Counted from the stretch's first letter, positions 44,474 to 53,484 are shown. The stretch: 64,000 bases of DNA from Maritimibacter alkaliphilus HTCC2654 (GCF_000152805.1 NZ_CH902579.1:25695-89694), one strand, 5' to 3'. Notes: a model not told the origin generated them from the sequence alone. A program made the numbers and translations.

Positions 44474-46372
44474 TTACCCGCTTGCGGGGACTTCTTCCTT
44501 CAACAAGGCCTGTCGTCCAACCAGAGCGATGATAAGCAAGGTACACACAATTGAGACCGCGAAGTACGGGCTAACCGCGCCAATTGCAAAAATCGTCAGG
44601 AGACCTCGCTCCAACGAGCTGAGCTGGGTTTTGATAAAGCCTTCCATTGACGCCGAGACTGCAAGAGCACCAGCAACGGCACCAATAACAGCAAGCGTAT
44701 TTGCCAACGGACCAAGCTCAAGAACGATGCCGGGGTTCCAGACAAAAGCGAACGGCAGAAGGAAGCCAACAATTGCAAGCCGCACAGCCGAGAATGCGAT
44801 CTTGAATGGATCGTCATCAGCAATCGCAGACGCTGCGATTGCAGCCACAGCGATTGGCGGCGTCAGAGCAGACAGGATTGCATAGTAGAGCAGGAACATC
44901 TGGCTCGGCAGCAGAGGGAAACCCAGCTTGGAAAGAGCGGGGCCGACAAGCACAGCCGCCAGAATATACGCACTCGGAGTCGGCATACCCAAGCCCAGCA
45001 CAATGGTCACCACAGCAGCAATCACTAGCGTCAACAGCGGCTGCGCATTACTGACCGTCAGGATCACGTTAGCCGATTTCATCCCCAATCCTGTCATAGA
45101 CAGGCCACCAATAACCAGACCAGCAGCAGCACATGCCCCAGCGACAGGCAAAATTTGCAGGGTGGTTGTGCCAAGGCCTTCCACCATTGCCCACAACGAC
45201 ATCCGCGTTTGCTTGAGGATCATCGACGCAAGGATTGTCACCAGAACACCGACACCTGCGGTGAAGGTCGGCGAATAGCCAAGTATCAGCGCCACAATGA
45301 TCCCGATAATGGGCAGCAAGAAAACCCAGCCGGTTCTGAACGTTTCCTTCGTCGTCGGGATTTCATCCTGAGAAGGCCGCAGATCGTATTTCACTGCGCG
45401 GAAGTGCACCTGGGTAAACACGCCCATATAGTACAGCAACGCAGGAATAAGCGCGGCAAGCACGATCGCATTGTACGAGATACCCGAATACTCTGCCATG
45501 ATGAAGGCAGCCGAACCCATAATCGGCGGCATGGCACTGCCCCCCGTGGACGCCGCAACTTCAACCGCACCCGCAAACCGGGCCTTATAGCCCAAGCGCT
45601 TCATCACCGGGATCGTGATGGACCCCGTGGCCACAACATCCGAGGTTGGGCTACCAGACATGGTTCCATACAGACCCGACGAAATGATGGCGATCTTTGC
45701 AGGGCCGCCTCGTGCGCCCCCGGTGACCAGAGCCGCCAGGTTGAAAAAGAAGTCCCCTCCCCCAGCCTTGGCAAGGAAAGTCCCGAACATCACGAACAGG
45801 AAGACGTAACTTGCCACAACCTGAAGCGGGACACCGAACAACCCATCTGTGGTGAAGATCAGAATATCGAGCAGATAGCTGAACTCGCTGACGCGATGCC
45901 CGAACGGCGGCGGCAGAAGATAGCCAAAAAGGTTGTAAATCAGGAACAGCATCACAACGCCTGTCAGCCCCAAGCCAGTTGTCCGGCGCGTGGCTTCGAT
46001 GGTCAGGAACAGCAGTGACGACCCAAAGAACAACTGATCCGTCGTGAACTGGTCCAGCAGGCTGATACGGTCCGAAATCTCGCCAGAGCTTACATAGAAG
46101 TAAATCCCGCAGGCCAAGCTGAGCGCAGACAACATCCAGTCATAAAATGGAATGCTATCTGGCGCTTTCGCGGTTGCACCAATCGCCAAGAAGAGAATCG
46201 TGAAAATCCCGGATACGAACAGGATCCCCTGAATGAGCGGGTCTGCGATAATGAACAGATTAGAGTGAATCACCCATGCCGCGAACGCCGCGGCCAGAAC
46301 CATGACGACGGTCCGCATGGGTGGCTCTAGCTTCCGACGGCGTCCAGTTTCGGTAAGAGAAGGGAAATTCAT
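44474..46372 (-). CDS. TRAP transporter fused permease (4TM/12TM), TAXI type
   Basis: A 632-residue inner-membrane protein, essentially hydrophobic throughout. It fuses the small DctQ-like part (residues ~1-160, with about four helices) to the large DctM-like part, e.g. GTFLAKAGGGDFFFNLAALVTGGARGGPAKIAIISSGLYGTMSGSPTSDVVATGSITIPVMKR-type region and PTPSAYILAAVLVGPALSKLG. Fused permeases pair with TAXI receptors, and one is encoded immediately upstream. It probably imports phthalate or a related dicarboxylate with Na+ or H+; that substrate is inferred from the operator and neighbours. Confidence 0.88.
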   Translation of the reverse strand: MNFPSLTETGRRRKLEPPMRTVVMVLAAAFAAWVIHSNLFIIADPLIQGILFVSGIFTILFLAIGATAKAPDSIPFYDWMLSALSLACGIYFYVSSGEISDRISLLDQFTTDQLFFGSSLLFLTIEATRRTTGLGLTGVVMLFLIYNLFGYLLPPPFGHRVSEFSYLLDILIFTTDGLFGVPLQVVASYVFLFVMFGTFLAKAGGGDFFFNLAALVTGGARGGPAKIAIISSGLYGTMSGSPTSDVVATGSITIPVMKRLGYKARFAGAVEVAASTGGSAMPPIMGSAAFIMAEYSGISYNAIVLAALIPALLYYMGVFTQVHFRAVKYDLRPSQDEIPTTKETFRTGWVFLLPIIGIIVALILGYSPTFTAGVGVLVTILASMILKQTRMSLWAMVEGLGTTTLQILPVAGACAAAGLVIGGLSMTGLGMKSANVILTVSNAQPLLTLVIAAVVTIVLGLGMPTPSAYILAAVLVGPALSKLGFPLLPSQMFLLYYAILSALTPPIAVAAIAASAIADDDPFKIAFSAVRLAIVGFLLPFAFVWNPGIVLELGPLANTLAVIGAVAGALAVSASMEGFIKTQLSSLERGLLTIFAIGAVSPYFAVSIVCTLLIIALVGRQALLKEEVPASG

Positions 46373-46485
46373 GCTGGCACCATTTCCATGTTTGTGAGGT
46401 TTGGTCAGCTTTGAGTGCGCAAAATCATCCTACTGCCCGTGATCAGCACGGCCAGAGCACGACAGAGGCACTCTTGCAAACGAAT

Positions 46486-46511
46486 CCGGTGCGCTTTGGT
46501 CAGCGCACCGG
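46486..46511 (-). promoter_or_regulatory. Strong hairpin between TAXI receptor and permease genes
   Basis: Perfect 10-bp stem CCGGTGCGCT / AGCGCACCGG with a 6-base loop, in the 156-base gap downstream of the receptor stop and before the permease start. On the minus strand it is followed by ATTCGTTTGC, a poor T-run, so it may be a partial terminator or an mRNA-protecting stem. Either would yield more receptor than permease. Confidence 0.6.
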
Positions 46512-46528
46512 CATTGTTTTCCGAAGGC

Positions 46529-47518
46529 TTACTTGAGAAGCCCCAGCTCCATGTAGGCGCGCTTCGCGCCCGGGTGGAACGGCAGCGTTCTCTGCGAAAC
46601 CAGCAACTCAGTTGAGAGCTGTTTCATTGCGTTATGAACGCCGCGGATTTCATCAATGTTCGAGGCAATGCTCTTGGCCAGCATGTAACCGGTTTCTTCG
46701 GGCAAGGCATCAGAGGTGATTACCATCGCGCCAAGTGCCAGCGTGATAACATCGGAAGTCTGGTTCTTATAGTTTCCGGCGGGAATGACGTAGGTCCCGG
46801 TGCCAAAACGCTCATTGGTCTTTTCGATGATATCCTGAGGCACGCTCAGCAGAACAACGTCGTTGCCTTCATCAACCTTGCGGAACGACGAGTGCCCAAC
46901 GAAGATACCGTTGATCACCATATCCGTACGGCCATCGCTGATCAGGTCTGCCTGCTGGGACGAACCGCCACGCACCAGAACGCCGCCATTCGCTTCAATC
47001 GTTCCTTCGTCATAGCCTGCTTCTTCCAGCATGAAAGTGGCAATATTGGCCACGATGTTACCTGCGTTGTTGTTCGCCACACGGATTGCAGCGCCCGACT
47101 TCGCCAAGTCGTCGATGCTGTCGATGTTATACTCTTCGGCAAGAGACTTCTTGATGAAGAAATGCATCGGGGCCCAGTTGTACATGTACCCGATTGCCTG
47201 AAGGTTCTCGATGGGCGCCTTGAACGGCTCATCACCCGCTAGCGCCAGCTTGATTTCTGCATCATGGGCCAGACCCAGATCGGTCCGGTTTGCACCCAGC
47301 AGACCGATATTTGCGAAACCGCCACCAGTGGCCTGGTAGGTCACGACACCGCTTGCATCGTCAACCTTCACAGCCCGGTCGATCCCTGCGCCCAGCAGCG
47401 ACCAAAGACCTGACGGACTCCCCCCGGACAACGTGACGTTGACGCTGTCCGCCATGACGCCGGTCCCGATAACGGAGATGCTCAGCGCCGCAACGGCAGC
47501 CTTGATTTGCTTTTTCAT
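46529..47518 (-). CDS. TAXI-type TRAP solute receptor
   Basis: A 329-residue periplasmic binding protein. Signal peptide (KAAVAALSISVIGTGVMA, cleavage near residue 23) then VNVTLSGGSPSGLWSLLGAGI, the TAXI opening, and NRTDLGLAHDAEIKLALAG, ANNNAGNIVANIATFMLEEAGY and GRTDMVINGIFVGHSSF. Complete. ATG behind GGGAGGAAACC. Two TTAG-N4-CTAA-like dyads lie just downstream of a good promoter. It should bind the imported aromatic acid for the fused permease. Confidence 0.9.
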   Translation of the reverse strand: MKKQIKAAVAALSISVIGTGVMADSVNVTLSGGSPSGLWSLLGAGIDRAVKVDDASGVVTYQATGGGFANIGLLGANRTDLGLAHDAEIKLALAGDEPFKAPIENLQAIGYMYNWAPMHFFIKKSLAEEYNIDSIDDLAKSGAAIRVANNNAGNIVANIATFMLEEAGYDEGTIEANGGVLVRGGSSQQADLISDGRTDMVINGIFVGHSSFRKVDEGNDVVLLSVPQDIIEKTNERFGTGTYVIPAGNYKNQTSDVITLALGAMVITSDALPEETGYMLAKSIASNIDEIRGVHNAMKQLSTELLVSQRTLPFHPGAKRAYMELGLLK

Positions 47519-47541
47519 GGTTTCCTCCCTGTCATATTATC

Positions 47542-47604
47542 ATAGATTTCTAAATTTAGATATCTATCTTATAGATCATTATTAAAAACCGAACTTTGCG
47601 TCAA
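47542..47604 (-). promoter_or_regulatory. Promoter and double operator-like dyad for the TAXI-TRAP genes
   Basis: Minus-strand -35 TTGACG (47604-47599) and -10 ATAATG (47582-47577), 16 bases apart. Downstream lie TTAGAAATCTAT (47542-47553, read on minus) and ATAGATATCTAA (47556-47567), two tandem dyads of the shared type two bases apart. Here the sites cover the start region rather than the spacer. Confidence 0.7.
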
Positions 47605-47845
47605 CCATGATCGAAACCGAGACACCGTCCAAAAATTTAGGTTAAGAACTGCGAATGGCTTGAACGCTCTCGCAGAGCATCCAAACCCCTACTCACATAA
47701 GGTTGCAGCACGCCCAAGGCCTAGCACAAGACTATTCCGAACTCTCTCAGAGCTTCCCCAAAACCATACATCTCAGCGGAAGTAGCCCAACGGAATCACC
47801 CGAGCCTAAAAGGCCCGGCTATCGCAGATGAAGCTAAAGAGACCT
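47605..47845. other. Intergenic region between the TAXI promoter and the MarR gene
   Basis: About 240 bases with no gene I can support and no clear hairpin. It separates the receptor promoter from the stop of the MarR gene, both on the minus strand. Confidence 0.5.
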
Positions 47846-48373
47846 TCAGGATCCAAGGTTACTTCTGGTCGGTGGGACGCGGACACCGCTCAAAGCAGCT
47901 TTTTCCTCATCATCTTCGAGGTTTCGAATCATTACAGCAAGGGCCTTGCGCAATGTTTTCTCTTCGGCACCACTCAGGCCTCTGATGGCGGCGTTATTCA
48001 CTTCGTGTGCCAAAGGCTCCAGGAGCTCCCGCAACTCCCAACCTTTTTCCGTGAGGAAAGCATGCTGACGACGACGGTTCCCAGCCACATTGCGGCGTTC
48101 AATATATCCAAGCTCTTCCATTCGGCTGAGTGCAGTATGCGCAGTAGGCTCTGTCAGATGTGCTCTTTCGCTTAACTCTCGTTGCGACAAACCATCTTCC
48201 TGCCAAAGGATTCGAAGGAATATCCACTGCCCGAAAGTCACATTTTGCGTCTGTAACCGCAGCTGCAACGCACGGTTAAACCCTCTTGCCGCAAGACGTA
48301 CCAAGCGAGCAATGCGCTCGTTATATTGGGTCAAACCGTCGTCTTTCAACGCGGAATCAGATTTTTCGTTCAT
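47846..48373 (-). CDS. MarR-family regulator, candidate repressor of the phthalate regulon
   Basis: A 175-residue winged helix-turn-helix dimer. The recognition part is GLSQRELSERAHLTEPTAHTALSRMEELGYIERRNVAGNRRRQHAFLTEKGWEL (residues ~75-130), flanked by dimerisation helices (NERIARLVRLAARGFNRALQL; GAEEKTLRKALAVMIRNLEDDEE). MarR proteins often repress aromatic catabolism and release DNA when they bind an aromatic acid or CoA ester. It lies upstream of the TAXI gene on the same strand. No TTAG-N4-CTAA dyad was seen upstream of its own start, so it may not be autoregulated. Binding to the shared dyads is inference. Confidence 0.85.
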   Translation of the reverse strand: MNEKSDSALKDDGLTQYNERIARLVRLAARGFNRALQLRLQTQNVTFGQWIFLRILWQEDGLSQRELSERAHLTEPTAHTALSRMEELGYIERRNVAGNRRRQHAFLTEKGWELRELLEPLAHEVNNAAIRGLSGAEEKTLRKALAVMIRNLEDDEEKAALSGVRVPPTRSNLGS

Positions 48374-48579
48374 GTATGCTCAGACCACAAACATCTATTG
48401 CCCAAAATCAGTTCTGGGCTTCTACAGGTCCGAGACTATCCCTGTCATCTTACGAAGATGCAAGCCTCAACAATGTCACTACTTTTACAGCTAGTGACAT
48501 GCGGTGCGCGCAAACCGACGTAAATCTTGCAGCAAACCCTGCTTACAACTTTTCGATTTTTTCTCTCCATATTTTTCGA

Positions 48580-49500
48580 TTTGGGGGTTTCTGCGCGCTT
48601 GATGCGTGTTGCGTTTTCGACGAAGATGTCGGGCAAGACGGTGTAGAGCTCAATGGTGTGTCCCGGGATATGCGGGGGGAGGATCACCCGGTCGAAGCCG
48701 CGCAGCGGGCGGGCAGCGGTTCGGTTTCCGTCACGCCTAGCCTAGCACCGGCTAGGTGTCCTGCTGTCATCACCCGCACCCGCGCATCCTCATCAATGAA
48801 ACCCCGCGCGAGGTGTTGATTAACACCGCATCCGGCTTCATCATGCGCAGTTCGGCCTCGCAGATCATTCCTCGTGTCAGCGCGTTCAACGGCACATGGA
48901 GGCTCACCAACATCACACATGGCCAGAAGCTCAGCGCGTTTCACCAGCCCCACGCCCGTAGGTGCGGTGTCCGGTATCAGGAACGGATCGTGCACCAGTA
49001 TCTGTGCCGGATCTGTGCCGGCTCGAACGCCAACTGTCGCTCGATCACCCGGTCCTATCCGCCCCGAATCGATCAATCCGATCGCCCGGCCTCGCACCAT
49101 CCGCGCAAATATCTGTTGCGGTCGGCCCGCATTCTCGCGCAGCAGGCGCTCGGATTCATGCAGCCGGTACAGCAGCACCAGCATCAGCATCCCTATCGCT
49201 TCGGGCATCCCCAAAAAGTTCTCGGGCGTTACACCATTCGTCACGATCAGACCGCGCGCGGCACAGGCCTCCCAGATCTCCCGCACCCACCCCGATCGTT
49301 GGAAGTACTAGCGCCCGCAGCCGTGGCGAGGCGTCCAGATCCGCGTCGCTCAGCCCCGACCGCGAACTGACCACGATGATAGCAACGTCCGACAGCAGCG
49401 CCTGCCGCTGTTCCTCCGTCAGCCGCAGCGGAACACCTAGGGTGATCTGGGGGCCGCGAACGACCTCCCAGCCTTCGGTCCGCAGACGATCCGAACCCTC
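48580..49500 (-). pseudogene. D-isomer-specific 2-hydroxyacid dehydrogenase, heavily decayed
   Basis: Fragments in several frames: EGSDRLRTEGWEVVRGPQITLGVPL (N-terminus), ARGLIVTNGVTPENFLGMPEAIGMLMLVLL, MVRGRAIGLIDSGRIG (damaged NAD motif), GHLAGARLGVTETEPLPAR and VILPPHIPGHTIELYTVLPDIFVENATRI (C-terminus, near 48600). Multiple frameshifts, no single frame longer than 200 codons. The 5' end is fused to the neighbouring ThDP-enzyme pseudogene at about 49500. Confidence 0.8.
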
Positions 49501-50591
49501 GAAGTCCAGTGGGTGACGGAAGTGCCACGCCTCGCCCGCCCAGCCCAACGGCAAACACACAAAGCTGGCACAGACACCTTCCAGACCTTCGCCAAGCGCC
49601 CCGGCCTGCGTCATGATATCAAGCTCAACCTCTGCATCGGGGGCGTTCAGCGCAGGTTTGATCGGTAAATCACCGGGCATCTCGCCCGCCCCTACACCCA
49701 GAGCATCGGCAATCGCATGCATCGCAACATCCGGACCGCAGGCAGCGCTTGATGCTCCATCCCCCAGCCATTGTGCAGCTGATAATCCAGCGACGCCTGG
49801 ATCACCTGCGCCTTCACATCGCCCGCCAGTTTCAGCGTGCCCGCGACATCCAGCCAGTCCAGGCTCAGGATCACATCCGCCTCGCGCAGCACCGCGCCCG
49901 CCGCATCGTCAATGAAGAAGGCCGGTTTGCCGCGATGCTGCGGGTGATCCGTCGGGAAGGACGCCCCGTTCCGGATATCCGTCAGAACCTTCGCCCCAGC
50001 GCCTTGGCGTTCTTCGGCAGATCTGCCGCCCGCGCCACTCCTTCGGCCGAGGGTGCCGCCGGAGGCGACGGCTGGTAACGCGCAAAATCTGGCAACTCCG
50101 GTGCCTTCTCGTGCTGCTTTTCCTGGATCGACACGTCGAAGTTCACATAGGTCGGGCCTTTCGGTTCGCTCCACGCGATTACATCCGCACGCAACATCGA
50201 TTCCAGCGCCGCATCAACCGGCCCCGTCGCCCCATAAATCAGAACCGGCACACGGTCGCAGCACACGTTGAAGATCGCCATCGTACCATGCATCAGACCC
50301 ACGTTGCTGTGCAGGATCACCGCCAATGGCTCCCCCGCCACCTTCGCATAGCCATGCGCAATCGCAACCGCATGCTCTTCGTGCAGACACAACAGCATCT
50401 GCGGATCTTCATTGCCAAGGTGGTTCACAAGGCTGTCGTGCAAACCCCGAAAGCTCGACCCCGGGTTCAGTGCAACATACTTCACTCACCCCCAAACCTC
50501 GCAATATATCCGCAAATACATCGCTACCCCACACCCCCAAACTATCCGACGATACTGGGCGCTCAACCTGATACAGCCTGTGGTCTGTCAT
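49501..50591 (-). pseudogene. Thiamine-diphosphate-dependent enzyme (acetolactate synthase-like), decayed
   Basis: Starts at ATG 50591 (MTDHRLYQVERPVSSDSLGVWGSDVFADILRGLGV), then shifts frame into KYVALNPGSSFRGLHDSLV, LCLHEEHAVAIAHGYAKVAGEPLAVILHSNVGLMHG (ThDP Glu and the N-terminal domain) and GPTYVNFDVSIQEKQHE. Further shifts lead to KVLTDIRNGASFPTDHP, DVILSLDWLDVAGTLKLAG and CLPLGWAGEAWHFRHPLDF. The C-terminal ThDP-binding domain is gone, and the frame joins a 2-hydroxyacid dehydrogenase. Relatives are annotated as thiamine pyrophosphate-requiring or benzoylformate-decarboxylase-like enzymes. Confidence 0.82.
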
Positions 50592-50723
50592 GTGTCTTGA
50601 CCTTTCCTTATGAAGTGTTGATGCAACAGCGCCCCATTTTGAAAGGCGTACGCAATAGGTATCCATTGCCCGCCGAAAGGGCGGGCATTTTGCATTTCAG
50701 ACGGTCTGGAGCGGCTCAGAGGA

Positions 50724-51575
50724 TCAGAAATCCAAACCGAAATCGACGGTTCCCGCCGAATGGGTCAAAGCACCGGAGGAAATATAATCCACATTTGCCG
50801 ATGCGATTTCGCGCAAACGGCCAAGGGTCACATTCCCGCTGGCTTCGGTCTTCGCCCGCCCGTCAATGCGCTTTACAGCTTCGGCCATGTCTTCGGTCGA
50901 CATATTGTCGAACATGATGACATCTGCGCCCCCGGTCTGAAGCACCTCGTCCAACTGATGCAAACCGTCGATCTCGATCTCTACCACGACCATGTGACCC
51001 ACATTTCGTTGAACGGCTTCCAGCACCTGTTTGATGCCACCAGCCGCTGCGATATGGTTGTCCTTGATCAGGATCGCATCGGACAGGGAAAACCGATGAT
51101 TGTGGCCGCCGCCATGCAAAATGGCGAGCTTTTCGACAAGTTTCAGCCCCGGTGTGGTTTTGCGTGTACAGGTGATACGTGTCTTGGTACCCGCAAGCTC
51201 CTGAACATAGGACGCTGTCAAGGTTGCCGTCCCAGACAACCGTCCGGCAAAGTTCAGGGCAACACGCTCTGCGGCAAGGATCGACGCCGCCGATCCCTCT
51301 ATACGCATCAACGTATCGCCCGCTTTGCAGGCCGTACCATCCGCCACGACAGTCTCGACCACAAGATTGGGATCAATCAGCCGAAACGCGAGAGAGGCCA
51401 CCTGCATCCCAGAAACAACCGCGTCCTGCCGTGCACGCATTTGCGCCTTGTAGCGCGTGCCTTCAGGCAGAACGGAACGGGTTGTCACGTCGCCTGCGGC
51501 ACCCAGGTCCTCCATAATAGCGTTCCGAACCATGGGTTCGAGGATGATATCGGGGACGTTCGCAACATTGCTCAT
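50724..51575 (-). CDS. nadC: Quinolinate phosphoribosyltransferase (nicotinate-nucleotide pyrophosphorylase)
   Basis: A complete 283-residue NadC. Known substrate-binding features are all readable: RVALNFAGRLSG, CTRKTTPGLK (Arg-Lys pair), GGGHNHRFSLSDAILIKDNHI (His-Arg and Lys), VEIEIDGLHQLDEVL and DVIMFDNMS. The reaction joins quinolinate and PRPP in NAD synthesis. nadC normally sits with nadA and nadB; here it stands behind an ALDH gene with a phthalate-type operator and is present twice. Phthalate is a quinolinate analogue and a known NadC inhibitor, so the gene may secure NAD supply during growth on phthalate. One oddity is Cys where most relatives have Asp before TRKT. Confidence 0.92.
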   Translation of the reverse strand: MSNVANVPDIILEPMVRNAIMEDLGAAGDVTTRSVLPEGTRYKAQMRARQDAVVSGMQVASLAFRLIDPNLVVETVVADGTACKAGDTLMRIEGSAASILAAERVALNFAGRLSGTATLTASYVQELAGTKTRITCTRKTTPGLKLVEKLAILHGGGHNHRFSLSDAILIKDNHIAAAGGIKQVLEAVQRNVGHMVVVEIEIDGLHQLDEVLQTGGADVIMFDNMSTEDMAEAVKRIDGRAKTEASGNVTLGRLREIASANVDYISSGALTHSAGTVDFGLDF

Positions 51576-52078
51576 TATTTTTTAGATCCTTATCGGTTTG
51601 CAAAAGGGGCAGGAAGGGATGGCCTCATCCCGGCCAAAGCAATCAATACAGAAAAAGCTTTTGGATCCCAGACCCCGTTCGCACATTACCTACGCACCGG
51701 GTCACTGACCCGACAGATTGATATGCACATTCTTTTCATGGGTGAAGGAAATCAGTTCGCCAATACCTACTTCGCGCCCGATACCCGATTGCTTGACCCC
51801 ACCGAACGGGGCACCAAGGAAATGCCGACCGACTTCGTTAACCCAAACAAACCCGGCCTCGACGCGTGCAGCCGTACGATGAGCCATCACCAGATCCCGA
51901 GTCCAAATTGCACAGGGCAGCCCAAGCTCAAGTGCATTGACCTCGTTCAGCATGGAATCTTCGTCCGACCATTTGCGAACCGCAAGAACTGGCCCGAAAA
52001 TCTCTTCACGGGCGATACGCATCTGCGGCGTTACATCCGCAAAAATCGTCGGCGCGATAAAGCTGCCTTTCGCCAGCG
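51162..52078. repeat. Long exact direct repeat, copy 2
   Basis: Matches positions 1-917 exactly. Here the shared nadC continues leftwards to its stop (50724), whereas copy 1 leaves the window. The right boundary at 52078 is within the ALDH pseudogene. Direct repeats 51 kb apart could recombine to excise or amplify everything between them. Confidence 0.95.
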
Positions 52079-53168
52079 GACTATCCGTGACCGCATAACC
52101 GCCAGTAACGGCGCGCGCACCCTCACTTTTGGCAGAGTCAATGAAACCCATGACCCGGTCGAACTGCGCACGGCTGACAATCGTGCCTATCGTGGTTTCA
52201 GGATCCGTCGGAACGCCCGGCTTATATCTTTCAACAGACTCGGCCAGATAGGAAATGACTTCGTCGTGGATATCCTCGTACAGGAATGCGCGACTTATCG
52301 AGCCACAGGACTGGCCGCACCAGCCAAAGTTCATTCTAGCGACAATCGCGTCCGCAATCTTTTTCGGATCACTGTCGGGATAGGCAATCAGCGCGTTCTT
52401 GCCACCCAGTTCCAGCAGTACAGGTTTGCCCGTAGCGCTGGCGCTTCGCATCACAGCCCGGCCAGCCGACACAGAGCCAATAAGCGTGACCTTTGCAGCG
52501 CCAAGGTGCTCGGCCAGGCCAGCACCTGCCTCTAGATCACCCGGCAACACGTTGAATGTGCCTTTGGGCATCAGGCCATAAACAATCTCTGCCAGGCGCT
52601 ATGCAGACAAAGGCGCCTGTACCTGCGGCTTGATGATGACAGCGTTCCCTGCCGCCAAAGGCGCCGCCACTTTACCGCCACAAAACATGAACGGATGATT
52701 GAACGCCAGGATACGTGCCACAACACTAAGCGGCTGGCGCAGGGTCATATTCACCCGATCCGGCCCCAAAGGGATCGTGTCGCCCTTCATTTCAGTCACA
52801 AGACCGGCGAAAAACTCCATCTGGGCCGCCGCGATGGCCGCGTCGCCGCGCACCTCGGTATATGGGTTGCCGCAATTGGCCGCGTCCATCATCGCAAGCT
52901 CATCTCCGCGCTTGTGCAAGAGAGCCGCGATTTCCTGCAGAATACTGGCACGCTCAAGAGGAGCAACATCACGCCATTCCTTCAAACACGCAGGCGCTAC
53001 GTCCACCTCGGCCCGGGTCGCCGCAGCCACTAATCCGATCAGCTGACCTGTGCCCGGGTTAAAAGTCTCCTCGTAATTTCCTGCGCTTGGCGGAACCCAT
53101 GCGCCCCCACAATACAGCTGCTCCTTACCAGAGAGAGCATGGTTTGCATCCATATTCACCATGCGCAT
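51702..53168 (-). pseudogene. Aldehyde dehydrogenase paralogue with in-frame amber stop
   Basis: Paralogue of the ALDH at 541-2019. It starts at ATG 53168 behind GGGAGGAAACG and keeps all catalytic segments (FNHPF, GQSCGS with the nucleophile Cys). A TAG at 52601-52599 replaces the Leu codon in QAPLS-[SL]-RLAE, ending the protein after 189 residues. A few residues are also missing near VAPACLKEWRDV. The reading frame resumes perfectly after the stop, so inactivation is recent. The 3' ~380 bases are identical to the intact paralogue. Its promoter keeps the operator, and nadC lies downstream. Confidence 0.88.
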
Positions 53169-53201
53169 ATGACGTTTCCTCCCGCGATTGCCCTTGATTA
53201 C

Positions 53202-53222
53202 TTAGATTACTAATATATTCAA
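53202..53222 (-). promoter_or_regulatory. Operator-like dyad with -35 for the ALDH pseudogene-nadC unit
   Basis: Minus-strand TTGAAT (53222-53217) as a -35 and the perfect dyad TTAGTAATCTAA (53202-53213) three bases further on, 34 bases upstream of the start codon. No good -10 is obvious. The dyad position mirrors that at the intact ALDH gene (35 bases upstream). Confidence 0.65.
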
Positions 53223-53447
53223 CCAATGAACCCCATCGCCTGCCAAGTGAAATCGTTGCGCGTATGAAAGGTTTTCGCCGGGCGGCACGCAGGTTAGCTG
53301 CCCTGTCAGGCACCCCCCACCGGGTGCCGCTGATCGCTAGCGCATCGGCTGGGGTGACTAATGCCTTCCAAGCTACCAACATTCAAGTGAAATATTGGAC
53401 CCTCCACTAGCAAGCAAATTACCGCCATACGCTCACTATCTGCTATT

Positions 53448-53459
53448 TTAGATCACTAA
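53448..53459. promoter_or_regulatory. Orphan TTAG-N4-CTAA dyad
   Basis: TTAGATCACTAA. On the minus strand a plausible promoter overlaps it (TTTACG, 16 bases, TAAAAT), but no gene follows within 200 bases in that direction. On the plus strand a short frame starts about 25 bases later. It may be the remnant of a lost target of the same repressor. Confidence 0.45.
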
Positions 53460-53484
53460 TTATTCGCGTAAATACTCTCTTGGA

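Noticed and set aside
50760-52535. A 591-codon plus-strand open frame opposite nadC and ALDH
   Set aside because: It is the antisense shadow of two well-supported genes, has no domain, and its twin opposite 280-1092 exists only because of the repeat.
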